From: Candidatus Woesearchaeota archaeon | Lineage (GTDB): Archaea; Nanobdellota; Nanobdellia; Woesearchaeales; JAIPIC01 | Reading direction: 5' to 3' | Assembly: GCA_021734865.1 (NCBI GenBank) | Contig: JAIPIC010000012.1 | Location: forward strand, 1-39,725 | Length of the DNA: 39,725 bases | Shown: piece after piece, positions 19,447 through 29,600 of the stretch | How the letters are laid out: each line of letters begins with the position of its first letter | Numbering within the stretch: the stretch's first letter is position 1 | Made by a program: the position numbers and the translations under genes | Notes under the pieces: model-generated | Database searches by the model: none | Told to the model about the DNA's origin: nothing | Seen by the model: only the letters and a program-made list of their open reading frames with translations

Positions 19447-20004
19447 TTAAATTTTTGAAACATATTTACCCATTTTCTCGAACGATTTGTATCTATGTGT
19501 CACATTAAATATCTTTTTTTTGTCAATTCTCACAAGAGGCTCTTCAAATCCGTCAGGAATAAATATCTTAGAGTATGGCAAATCATCTTTCTCTATATCA
19601 AAAACCTCGTCAGTGATATTTCCTTTCATCTCACCAGTGAAGATGATTGGGTTATTCTCCTCATATATCAAGCAAGTATGTGAATAAAAAGTTGCTCGTC
19701 TTGATTTGTCTGCGAGTAGTCTGAATAGTCCTTCATAGCTAATGTGGTCAAAGACGAATTTTGGCAATGCACCGGGAAAACCAGGGTAGGCTTCCATTTC
19801 GACACTTGTGTCTTCAATGAATAGTGGTCTTTTGATCTGAGAATACAAAAATATTGATGCTTTTTTGACAATCTGTTCAGGATTAAGGTCTGAGGGTTCG
19901 TCATAACCAGCTTTCATATGCTCCAATGTTATATTATACTTTTCAAGTATGTCGCAAGCCTGTTCATATTTATGTTTATTTGTTGTTACAAATATAAGTT
20001 TCAA
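19447..20004 (-). CDS. rdgB: RdgB/HAM1-like non-canonical purine NTP pyrophosphatase (ITPase)
   Basis: KLIFVTTNKHKYEQACDILEKYNI...PLFIEDTSVEMEAYPGFPGALPKFV; TTG start at about 20004 preceded by GGGGTG preferred over the track start at 20022. Confidence 0.88.
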   Translation of the reverse strand: MKLIFVTTNKHKYEQACDILEKYNITLEHMKAGYDEPSDLNPEQIVKKASIFLYSQIKRPLFIEDTSVEMEAYPGFPGALPKFVFDHISYEGLFRLLADKSRRATFYSHTCLIYEENNPIIFTGEMKGNITDEVFDIEKDDLPYSKIFIPDGFEEPLVRIDKKKIFNVTHRYKSFEKMGKYVSKI

Positions 20005-20228
20005 AATCACACCCCAATGCACGTTGCTGAATTTTTACGACGAAATAATTAGCTCATTGCAAACTAACAATAGCAGATATTGAATATCCAATTTAAAGGT
20101 TTTGCTGCTTGTTATTAATCTTTGATTTAATTTTGTCCATCACCTGGTTAATAAATGTAATACTTGGCTTAATAAAATATGTGTGAATAAGTAATTCTCT
20201 AAAACTTCACTGGACTCTTTAAGCTAAT

Positions 20229-20237
20229 ATTTATAAA
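20229..20237 (+). promoter_or_regulatory. TATA-box-like element of uvrA
   Basis: ATTTATAAA about 23-30 bp before the ATG at 20260. Confidence 0.5.
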
Positions 20238-20259
20238 CATCTTAGGTGTTTCAGAGTAG

Positions 20260-23115
20260 ATGAAAGTTCTGAGTATAAAAGGAGCAAGGCAGCACAATCT
20301 AAAGAATATAAATATTGATATTCCAAGAGATAAGCTTGTTGTTGTAACTGGTCTCTCAGGATCCGGCAAATCAACTCTTGCTTTTGATACTATATATGCT
20401 GAAGGACAGAGGCGTTATGTCGAGAGTCTATCTGCATACGCTCGTCAGTTTTTAGGTTTGATGAATAAACCTGATGTTGATTCTATTGAAGGGTTATCAC
20501 CAGCAATATCCATTGATCAGAAAACAACTTCTAAGAATCCAAGATCGACAGTTGGTACTATAACTGAAATCTATGATTATCTTAGGCTTTTATTCGCTCG
20601 TGTTGGAACTCCATTCTGTCCTGATCATAATATTAAGATAACAAAACAATCCCCTCAGGCTATATCTGAGCAGATTGCATTAGATTTCAAAAATGATGTA
20701 ATCATACTTTCACCTGTTGTCAGGAAGAAGAAAGGTACATATGAGCAACTCTTGATTGACCTTAATAAAAATGGGTACATGCGAGTCAGAATCGATGGTG
20801 TTATCCACCGAACAGATGAAAAGGTGAACATGGATAGGTATAAGATGCATGATATTGATGTTGTTATTGACAGAGTCACAATCAATGATGAGCAAAGATT
20901 AAGCGAAGCAGTTGAAAGTGCCATCAAATACTCTAAAGGCCTTGTAATTGTTCAGGAAGGACTTGAAAAACAAGGTACAAAACAGCATAATATTAAAGCA
21001 AACATTAAGGATAATACTTTCGAAAAGATATACTCTTCGAATATGTCATGTCCTGAATGCGGCATGGTATTTGAAGAGTTACAACCAAGGATGTTTTCAT
21101 TTAACAGCCCATTTGGGGCTTGTGAAGAATGTTCAGGGCTTGGCATAAAGATGGATTTTGATCCTGACTTAATTATCCCAGATAAGAACAAATCGATTGC
21201 TGATGGTGCAATTTCAGTCTACAGAAATGCAATTGATGGTTGGAGAGGAAAATACCTTGGGGCTGTTGCAAAACATCATGGTTTTTCTGTTTTTACTCCT
21301 ATTAAAGAATTTACTAAAGAACAATATGATGCATTGATGTATGGTTCTGATGATCAGATCAAGTTCAATATCTCTATGAAGAATGGTGATGCGCAATGGT
21401 CTCATAAGGGCACCTGGGAAGGTCTGATTCCACAATCAGAAAGGCTTTATCAGCAGACTGAGTCAGATTACAGGCGAAAAGAACTTGAGAAATTCATGAG
21501 AGTATCGGCATGTCCTTCCTGCGATGGGAATCGGCTTAAGAGAAAAGTTCTGTCTGTAAAGGTAAGCGATAAGTCAATAATTGAAGTCACTAATATGTCA
21601 ATAAGGGATTCGTTAGAATTTTTTGAGAATTTGAAGTTAAACTCAAAAAACGCAGAAATTGCTAAGCAGATTTTAAAAGAGATCAGATCAAGGCTTGAAT
21701 TCCTTGAAAAGGTGGGGTTGAATTATCTAACTCTTTCTAGAGGATCTGCAACTCTTTCAGGAGGAGAGGCTCAAAGGATTCGCCTTGCGACCCAGATAGG
21801 ATCAAATCTGGTGGGTGTTCTTTACATACTGGATGAGCCATCTATTGGGCTGCATCAGAGAAATAATCACAAGCTGATATCCACACTTAAGCGTCTTAGG
21901 GATCTAGGCAATACTTTGATCGTTGTGGAGCACGATGAGGATACGATAAGGAGTGCTGATTATGTAATAGATATTGGTCCTGGCGCAGGAATCCACGGTG
22001 GTAAGATTATTGCGCATGGAACACCTGAAGAGATTGAACAAAATCCTGAATCACTTACAGGAAAATACATGAGCGGGCAATTATCTATTGATGTTCCAAA
22101 ATCGCGCAGGAAACCAAAGAAATTCATGAATATTATCGGTTGCAAAGAACATAATCTCAAGAACATTGATGTCAAGATACCTTTAAGTGTTTTGACTCTG
22201 ATAACCGGCGTATCTGGTTCAGGAAAATCCACTTTGATTTATGATATTATGTACAAAGCTCTGATGAAAAAACTGCATGGTTCTAAGATGCGGCCAGGCA
22301 AACACAATCATATTGAAAACGGAAAGATCGACAAAGTTATCGTTATCGACCAAAGCCCTATAGGCAAAACACCAAGGTCTAATCCCGCTACTTATACAAA
22401 AGTATTTGATGAAATAAGAAAACTGTTTGCCAGTACACAGGAGGCTAAAGTCAGAGGGTATAGTCCTGGTCGATTCTCTTTTAATGTTAAAGGCGGAAGA
22501 TGCGAAGCTTGTCAAGGGGACGGACTGATCAAGATAGAGATGAATTTCCTTCCGGATGTTTTCGTCCAGTGTGAGGAATGCAAGGGACAGAGATATAATA
22601 AAGAAACACTTGCAGTCAAATATAAGGGTAAATCAATCTCTGATATTCTGAATATGAGTGTTGAAGAAGCCCTTGAATTATTCAAGAATATTCCAATTCT
22701 CAGAAGGAAGCTTAATCTTTTAAACAGAGTTGGGTTAGAATATATCAAACTTGGTCAGTCTTCCATTACTCTATCCGGGGGAGAAGCTCAGAGAATCAAG
22801 CTAACCAGAGAGTTATCTAAGAAGGATACTGGAAAAACACTCTATCTTCTTGATGAACCCACAACGGGGTTGCATTTCCATGATGTCAAAAAGCTCATCA
22901 AGGTACTTAATGATCTTGTCGATAAGGGAAACAGTGTTGTTGTTATCGAACATAATCTTGATGTAGTAAAATCAGCTGATCATGTGATTGATCTCGGTCC
23001 TGAAGGTGGTGATGAAGGAGGGTACATTGTAGCTGAAGGAACTCCTGAAGAGATTGCTAAAGAAAAAAAGAGCTACACTGGCCAATATATTAAGGGGCTT
23101 CTGATTAATGATTAA
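20260..23115 (+). CDS. uvrA: UvrABC system protein A
   Basis: 951 aa; [65 protein letters not shown]; two ABC signature motifs ([33 protein letters not shown]); zinc motifs CPECGMVF...CEECSGLG and CEACQGDG...CEECKGQRY. Confidence 0.99.
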   Translation: MKVLSIKGARQHNLKNINIDIPRDKLVVVTGLSGSGKSTLAFDTIYAEGQRRYVESLSAYARQFLGLMNKPDVDSIEGLSPAISIDQKTTSKNPRSTVGTITEIYDYLRLLFARVGTPFCPDHNIKITKQSPQAISEQIALDFKNDVIILSPVVRKKKGTYEQLLIDLNKNGYMRVRIDGVIHRTDEKVNMDRYKMHDIDVVIDRVTINDEQRLSEAVESAIKYSKGLVIVQEGLEKQGTKQHNIKANIKDNTFEKIYSSNMSCPECGMVFEELQPRMFSFNSPFGACEECSGLGIKMDFDPDLIIPDKNKSIADGAISVYRNAIDGWRGKYLGAVAKHHGFSVFTPIKEFTKEQYDALMYGSDDQIKFNISMKNGDAQWSHKGTWEGLIPQSERLYQQTESDYRRKELEKFMRVSACPSCDGNRLKRKVLSVKVSDKSIIEVTNMSIRDSLEFFENLKLNSKNAEIAKQILKEIRSRLEFLEKVGLNYLTLSRGSATLSGGEAQRIRLATQIGSNLVGVLYILDEPSIGLHQRNNHKLISTLKRLRDLGNTLIVVEHDEDTIRSADYVIDIGPGAGIHGGKIIAHGTPEEIEQNPESLTGKYMSGQLSIDVPKSRRKPKKFMNIIGCKEHNLKNIDVKIPLSVLTLITGVSGSGKSTLIYDIMYKALMKKLHGSKMRPGKHNHIENGKIDKVIVIDQSPIGKTPRSNPATYTKVFDEIRKLFASTQEAKVRGYSPGRFSFNVKGGRCEACQGDGLIKIEMNFLPDVFVQCEECKGQRYNKETLAVKYKGKSISDILNMSVEEALELFKNIPILRRKLNLLNRVGLEYIKLGQSSITLSGGEAQRIKLTRELSKKDTGKTLYLLDEPTTGLHFHDVKKLIKVLNDLVDKGNSVVVIEHNLDVVKSADHVIDLGPEGGDEGGYIVAEGTPEEIAKEKKSYTGQYIKGLLIND

Positions 23116-23195
23116 TACATCTGTCATTGTATTGTCATTGCTGATTTTTATTAATATTCAAAAAATATTTATATGCATATCCCCATTTTAATGGG

Positions 23196-23957
23196 ATGTC
23201 TGATATTAGAATAGTTGTTTACTCTATTTTTGGGTTAGGTTTTGGTGCTTATATATTCTGGAAAGGTTTTGGCATGAATAAAGAGATTCGTGTTATAAAG
23301 AACACACCAACTTCAAAGATTCGTAGCATGGCAATGGGCCGGGTTGAGATTTATGGAGAAATAATTCCAGCTAAAGGTAAAATCTTTAAATCTCCATTTT
23401 CAGACGAGAAATGTGTTTGGTGTAAATGGATGGTCGAAGAATATAGATCTTCAGGAAAGAGCGGAAGATGGATAACGATCGATAGTGGTATTCTTCAGGA
23501 TCATTTCTATGTAAAGGATAATACTGGCTATGTATTAGTAGACCCATTTGGGGCAAATATCGATATTCAAAAAGATAATGAGTACCAATCAGGTGCTTTT
23601 CGAGGTGCGATTCCAGGAACTGCAAAAGTTTTTCTTGATAAGAATAGTATCAAAACAAAGGGCTTATTTGGGTTCAAGAGACCTCTTCGGCTTAGAGAAT
23701 ATTATCTGACTCCAGGTGATAAGATTTACGTGATGGGTTATGCAGGGGACAACCCACATATCGAAGATGGTTCAAGCCAAGAGAACGCTCAGGACATTAT
23801 GATACAGAAAGGTAATTCATTTTTTTATATTTCTGACAGTCCAGAAAAAGAAGTATTAAAAAAAATGTTCTGGAAATCCTTCTTATCTTTATATGGTGGT
23901 GCAGCTTTGATTATTGTGTGTCTGTTTATAATATTTGCTTATTTCAATATATTATGA
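23196..23957 (+). CDS. GIDE-domain-like membrane protein
   Basis: 253 aa with N- and C-terminal TM; SKIRSMAMGRVEIYGEIIPA...SPFSDEKCVWCKWMVEEY...GYVLVDPFGANID and YYLTPGDKIYVMGYA typical of GIDE-domain proteins; next to lemA. Confidence 0.75.
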   Translation: MSDIRIVVYSIFGLGFGAYIFWKGFGMNKEIRVIKNTPTSKIRSMAMGRVEIYGEIIPAKGKIFKSPFSDEKCVWCKWMVEEYRSSGKSGRWITIDSGILQDHFYVKDNTGYVLVDPFGANIDIQKDNEYQSGAFRGAIPGTAKVFLDKNSIKTKGLFGFKRPLRLREYYLTPGDKIYVMGYAGDNPHIEDGSSQENAQDIMIQKGNSFFYISDSPEKEVLKKMFWKSFLSLYGGAALIIVCLFIIFAYFNIL

Positions 23958-24056
23958 TTTTAGTATTTTATAGAGCAATAGTAAGGTTTATTATATAGAA
24001 GGTATATGAAAATTTTTAATGAAGTATTTTAATATTTGAGAATAGGAGGACTCAAA

Positions 24057-24626
24057 ATGGCAATAGGAATGATTATAGTTATTGGTGTGGGCATTTTATT
24101 GTTCGTAATGATATTCGCAGGTTATTTCATAGGGATGTACAATAGTCTTATCAGGTTAAAGAATGATATTGACAAAGCGTGGTCTAATATTGATGTATTA
24201 TTAAAACAGCGATCCGATGAATTACCAAAATTAATTGCATCAGTGAAAGGTTATATGAAACATGAGAAAGGGGTACTTGAAGGAGTGACCAAAGCAAGAA
24301 CAGCATTTATGAACGCAAGTAGTATGTCACAAAAAGCTGAAGCGGATGGGATGATCTCAGGGGCATTGAAAAGCTTGTTTGCAGTAGCTGAGAATTATCC
24401 TACTCTTAAGGCAAATGACAATTTTATGCAACTTCAGCAAAGGATCAGCGGTCTTGAGAATGAACTTGCTGACAGAAGAGAATTCTATAACGATGCTACT
24501 AATAACTTTAACATAAGAATAGAGTCATTCCCAGATATGATAATTGCCAATATGATGTCTTTGCAGAAGAAGGATATGTTTAAGGTTACAGAAGCTGAAA
24601 AACAGGATGTTAAGGTTGAGTTTTAA
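24057..24626 (+). CDS. lemA: LemA family protein
   Basis: YNSLIRLKNDIDKAWSNIDVLLKQRSDELPKLIASVKGYMKHEKGVLEGVTKART...AVAENYPTLKANDNFMQLQQRISGLENELADRREFYNDATNNFN; SD GGAGG at 24045-24049 favours this ATG over the upstream TTG at 24036. Confidence 0.95.
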   Translation: MAIGMIIVIGVGILLFVMIFAGYFIGMYNSLIRLKNDIDKAWSNIDVLLKQRSDELPKLIASVKGYMKHEKGVLEGVTKARTAFMNASSMSQKAEADGMISGALKSLFAVAENYPTLKANDNFMQLQQRISGLENELADRREFYNDATNNFNIRIESFPDMIIANMMSLQKKDMFKVTEAEKQDVKVEF

Positions 24627-24707
24627 ACTCTTAAACCTAAAAATCAGTTCCTTGTCACTAAGAACATTAGAAAAAAGTGCAGGATTAATAAAGACTGGGA
24701 AGAAGAA

Positions 24708-26261
24708 ATGATTGATCTGGCAAATATTCCTTCTCTGCCTGGATGTTATCTTTTTAAAGACAGTAGTAGTATTATTTACATTGGTAAAGCCAAAAATCTG
24801 AAAAAACGGGTTAGCAGTTATTTTTCTAAGAAGCACGATATAAAGACTACTAAGCTAGTAGATTCTATTAGAAGCGTCAGCACTATTGTGACTGATAATG
24901 AAACTGAAGCACTTATTCTCGAGAATACCCTTATCAGGAGACACAAGCCAAAGTATAATGTGGATCTAAGGAATTCAGACAGATATGCTTACTTGTGTTT
25001 TTCTCAAGAGACTTTTCCAAGACTAATCGTATCAAGATCAAAAGAGGGTCTTGGCAAGCTTTATGGTCCGTTCACATCTGGACAAGAGAGGAACAATATA
25101 CAAAGGTTTCTTATCAGATCTTTGAAGTTGAGAACTTGTAATCGTATGCGAAAAAAGGGTTGTCTCAGACATCATATTCGACTTTGTGATGGTCCGTGCA
25201 TGGGATTGATTACAAAAACCGCATATAATGAAAAGATCAAGGTAGCTAGGTTAATTCTTAGTGGCAAGATTGAAGATGTCATCTCTAGACTGAAGAAAGA
25301 CATGGAAATACAGTCCCAACATCAGAATTATGAGAAGGCTTTAGAATTCCGGAATCTAATTTCTGCATTAAATTCAATCTCAGAAAAACAAAAAGTTGAG
25401 CGCAATAGGAAATATAATGAAGATCTAGTCAATTTTAAAGTTGTGGGTGGTTATGTCTATCTGCTTGTGTTTAAAATTTATAAAGGCACTTTAAATGGTA
25501 TGCATGAATTTTCATTTCAATATTATGATGATTTTCTGAGGCATTTCTTCATCCTGTATTATAATACACATCCAAAGCCAAAAGAACTTATTGTACCTGG
25601 ATACAACAAAAGTATATTGGATGAAAGTCAGTGGGATGATTTAAGGTTGTTTTTGAAATCTATTGGGGTCGTGCTTGTTGCTCCAAAGATCGGGGAAAAG
25701 AAGAAGTTACTCGAACTAGCTGAGAAAAACATTGATATCGTTTTTTTTGGAGACGTTTCAAAATTAGATGCTTTGCGAATTGCTATCAAGCTAGAGGAAA
25801 TGCCAATTGTTATTGAGTGCTTTGATATCTCACATCTTTCTGGCACATCGGTCGTAGGTTCAATGGTGCAGTTCAGGAACGCAAAACCTGACAAATCCAA
25901 TTACAGACGATTCAAGATTCGTTCTGTTGAAGGTATCGATGACTACGCAGCAATAGCAGAGGTCGTAAGACGAAGATATAAGAGATTAATCAGTGAGAAT
26001 CAAAACCTACCAAATTTAATAATTATTGATGGGGGCAGAGGGCAATTGAATGCTGCCCTAGAAGAGCTAAGAAGGATAGGACTAAGAATACCGATCATCA
26101 GCATCGCTAAGCGTGAAGAAGAATTATATCTGCCTGGTCTGAGTATTCCCCTACGTTTGAAGCAGGACAGCAAAGATCTTCTTTTTGTGCGAGAAATCAG
26201 GGATGAAGCTCATAGGTTTGCGATAAAGTATAATAGGTTGTTGCGGAAAAAGAATTTATGA
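24708..26261 (+). CDS. uvrC: UvrABC system protein C, truncated form lacking C-terminal HhH region
   Basis: 517 aa; GIY-YIG domain (LPGCYLFKDSSSIIYIGKAKNLKKRVSSYF), UVR-like helix, RNase H-like endonuclease domain (ECFDISHLSGTSVVGSMVQF, NLIIIDGGRGQLNAALEEL); ends ...RDEAHRFAIKYNRLLRKKNL. Confidence 0.96.
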   Translation: MIDLANIPSLPGCYLFKDSSSIIYIGKAKNLKKRVSSYFSKKHDIKTTKLVDSIRSVSTIVTDNETEALILENTLIRRHKPKYNVDLRNSDRYAYLCFSQETFPRLIVSRSKEGLGKLYGPFTSGQERNNIQRFLIRSLKLRTCNRMRKKGCLRHHIRLCDGPCMGLITKTAYNEKIKVARLILSGKIEDVISRLKKDMEIQSQHQNYEKALEFRNLISALNSISEKQKVERNRKYNEDLVNFKVVGGYVYLLVFKIYKGTLNGMHEFSFQYYDDFLRHFFILYYNTHPKPKELIVPGYNKSILDESQWDDLRLFLKSIGVVLVAPKIGEKKKLLELAEKNIDIVFFGDVSKLDALRIAIKLEEMPIVIECFDISHLSGTSVVGSMVQFRNAKPDKSNYRRFKIRSVEGIDDYAAIAEVVRRRYKRLISENQNLPNLIIIDGGRGQLNAALEELRRIGLRIPIISIAKREEELYLPGLSIPLRLKQDSKDLLFVREIRDEAHRFAIKYNRLLRKKNL

Positions 26262-26284
26262 GATGAACATTTCCCTTGATATCA

Positions 26285-26420
26285 CTATTTTTTTCTGCTC
26301 AGCATAAGTACATGCGAGCCTGCATTGGCCTCAATCAATTCTCTTGGCTGCCATATTACTCTGTCATCTTCTATACTTAATCCCGCTCCTTCCACATCCT
26401 TTTCAAAAATATCTCCTTGG
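26285..26420 (-). pseudogene. C-terminal remnant of an unidentified protein, no start codon
   Basis: Manual minus-strand translation ...QGDIFEKDVEGAGLSIEDDRVIWQPRELIEANAGSHVLMLSRKK*; open but without credible N-terminus. Confidence 0.4.
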
Positions 26421-26591
26421 ACTTTTGAGATTGAATTTGAGATACAGGATTACAAGATGCTGAATATGATACTTAAAGATATGAAAAACCAATTTGGAGA
26501 CATAATTAAACGAACAGAAATCACATTAATATCTGAACAATTCAAAGGTGAATTAAATATCCTATCCACTGGACACACGTTAATTTTATAA
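26418..26591 (+). pseudogene. Possible C-terminal remnant of an Lrp/AsnC-like regulator
   Basis: WTFEIEFEIQDYKMLNMILKDMKNQFGDIIKRTEITLISEQFKGELNIL resembles the C-terminal effector-domain region of Lrp/AsnC proteins; N-terminal HTH absent. Confidence 0.45.
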
Positions 26592-26614
26592 TAAATTCTT
26601 CTTTCTAATGATTT

Positions 26615-29600
26615 ATGGATTTCAAATTAACATCACCTTTCAAACCTAAAGGGTCACAACCTAATGCAATTGAAAAACTTGTTGATGGACTTAAGACCAG
26701 GCAACAGCATCAGACACTATTAGGTGTGACAGGGTCCGGCAAAAGTCTCGATTATAATGAGATGTTATTGATTAGAACCGAAAATAATGAACTACATAAG
26801 GTTAAGATAGGGAAATATGTTGACAACAATCTAAATAAACCAAAAAAAAAAGGTCAAACCATATATCAAAAAACACATGGAAACAAAATTTTGTCCTTTA
26901 ATCCAAAAACAAATGAAATTAGTGAACAGGAAATACAAGAAGTATCCAAACATCGTGAACAGCAAATATTTGAAATAACTTTAGATGACAATTATTCAAT
27001 AAAAGTTACAAAAGACCATAATTGCTATAAATTGGTTAATTGTAGGATGGAATTATGCACAACATCTAAACTGAAAATTGGAGATTATGTTCCTACATCC
27101 AAGGAAATTTTAATAGCTACAAGCAATCCACAGCATATCAATTTACTGGATTCTAATAAAAAAAATAAGGTCAATATTGGTTGCCTTGTTGACAAACATA
27201 ACAAAAAAAAGATAATTGCATTTCTAAAAAAGAATTATACTGCGTACAATTGGAAATTAAAACAAATAGAAAGAAAAACAAAAGAAAGGGGTTTAACTGT
27301 ATCTCAGGTTAATCAATTATTGCCTGAATTAGGTCTATCATTAGAGGAAGTAAATAATAAAATAAAAGTCATTACCAAAGGAATCGATGTAACCCCTCCC
27401 TTAATAGAAATAAGTCCAAATTTTTTGTATTTTTGCGGTTTATATGTGGCTGAAGGACACAATACTGGTGATTATGTGCTTATTTCCAATTCAAATAAAA
27501 AACTGCAAAAAAAATGCATGGCTTTTATTAAATCAATAGGATTAAACTACAAACGAAGAAACAAAAATGATGTGGTCTATTATTCTAAATTAATTGCAAA
27601 TTTCATGGGCATTTTTGGTTTGAATGCACAAAACAAGAGAATTCCTAATTTCATTTATAACCTTTCCAACCAGCAATTGTCAATCTTTGTCCAAGCAATT
27701 TTTGATGGAGATGGATGGGTTGAGAAAAATTCGGTTCACACTTTATCTACCTCTAAACAATTAATATATTCTGTAAAAGAGCTATTGCTAAGATTTGGTA
27801 TTACGTCAAGAATTAGTATAAAAAAAAACGTATATAATTCAACAATCAAAAAGTATTATCAACTAAACATATCTGGAAGTCATTGCCTTACATTATTTAA
27901 GGAAAATATCTCCTTTTCAATAAATGCAAAAAAGAATAAACTTTCAAAGGTAATTAAAAAAAATGCAAATACAAATGTTGACTTGATACCTAATTGCCAT
28001 TATTTTTTCAAATCAATAAGGATTCAGCATGGTCTCTTTCAGAAAGACATAGCTAAGATATGTTTATGTGCAAGATCACACATATCATTAATAGAATCTG
28101 GTAAAAGACAACCATCAAAAGTTATTTTTTCAAGGATTGCCAAATGGCTAATAAGCAAAAATCCAAAACATTACCCTCTTCTGAATTTGTTGAATTTCAA
28201 TTTTCGTAAGATTATTAAAATTAGAAAAACAAAAAGTACAACTGGTTTCGTATATGATATTTCTGTTAAGGGAAATGAGAATTTTGCAGCTGGAAACGGA
28301 AATATTTTTGTTCATAATACTTTTACGATGGCCAATATCATTGCAAGTCTTAACATACCAAGTTTGATACTGGCTCACAATAAAACTCTCGCAGCACAAC
28401 TTTACTCTGAATTTAAGGATTTCTTTCCTGAAAACCGGGTTGAATACTTTGTATCATACTATGACTATTATCAACCTGAATCATATCTTCCACAAAAGGA
28501 TCTGTATATTGAGAAAGATTCACAGATTAATCCTAAGATTGAACAGATGAGACTGGCTGCTACTGCTTCAGCACTCTCAAGGAGAGACGTAATCGTTGTC
28601 GCTTCTGTTTCCTGTATCTACAATACTGGCAATCCGTCCTATTTCCAGGGTTTGGGTTTTGAGATCAAGTCAGGAGAGACAATGAGACGGAATGATCTCC
28701 TCAATAAGCTTGTATCAATCCAGTTTGAACGCAATGATATGGAACTGATGCCTGGTCGATTCAGGGTGAAAGGAGACACTATCGACTTCATCCCGGGATA
28801 TTTCAATAATATCATCCGGATCGAGATGTTTGGTGACGATATCGAGCGGATTTCGGAGATTGATAAGGTAACTGGCTCTGTCAAGGAGGAGTTAAAGTAT
28901 TTCTATGTTTATCCAGCCAAGCACTTTGTGATGGGAGATGAGGAGAGAGAAAAGGGTTTGAAGTCGATCCAGAGGGAGCTTGATACCTATTTGCCTAAAC
29001 TTGATATGATACAGGCACACAGACTGAAGCAGCGGACCATGTATGACATTGAAATGATAAGGGAAACTGGTTCCTGTAAGGGTATTGAGAATTATTCCAG
29101 TCACTTTGATGGCCGAAAGTCAGGTGAGAAACCATACTGTTTTATGGATTACCTTCCTAAAGATTTTGTATTTTTTATTGATGAAAGCCATCAGACCATT
29201 CCACAGGTCAGAGGAATGTATAATGGCGATAGGGCACGCAAGAAAACTCTGATTGATTATGGTTTTAGGCTGCCATCAGCACTTGATAACAGGCCTTTGA
29301 TGTTTAATGAATTTGAGAAATATCTGAATAGTGTTGTTTTTGTCAGTGCTACACCAGCTGATTATGAAAAGAAAAAATCAAGTGTTATTGTTGAGCAGAT
29401 TATCAGACCAACCGGACTGATTGACCCAAATGTTGAGGTAAGAGGTATTAAAGGTCAAGTTGATGATCTTATATCTGAGATTAATTCAACCATTAGGAAG
29501 AATAACAGGGTTCTTGTTACCACGCTGACTAAGAAACTTGCAGAAGAACTTACTGAATATTTTGCCGAGCATAGTATTAAGACAAGATATCTCCATTCTG

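Noticed and set aside
23182-23195. CCCATT-TT-AATGGG inverted repeat just before the GIDE-like start
   Set aside because: Short (6 bp) and AT-rich context; could be chance, with no second copy noticed.
24036-24056. Upstream TTG start for lemA given in the ORF track
   Set aside because: The GGAGG at 24045-24049 is correctly spaced for the ATG at 24057, so the extra codons are likely untranslated.
26325-26591. 88-aa ORF as a genuine single gene
   Set aside because: Appears to be a chimera of an antisense stretch and an Lrp-like C-terminal remnant; reported as pseudogene fragments instead.
26744-28318. Group I/II intron or independent endonuclease gene inside uvrB
   Set aside because: The insert is in frame without stops and has N- and C-terminal intein splicing motifs with Ser1, HN and Thr+1, so it is an intein.
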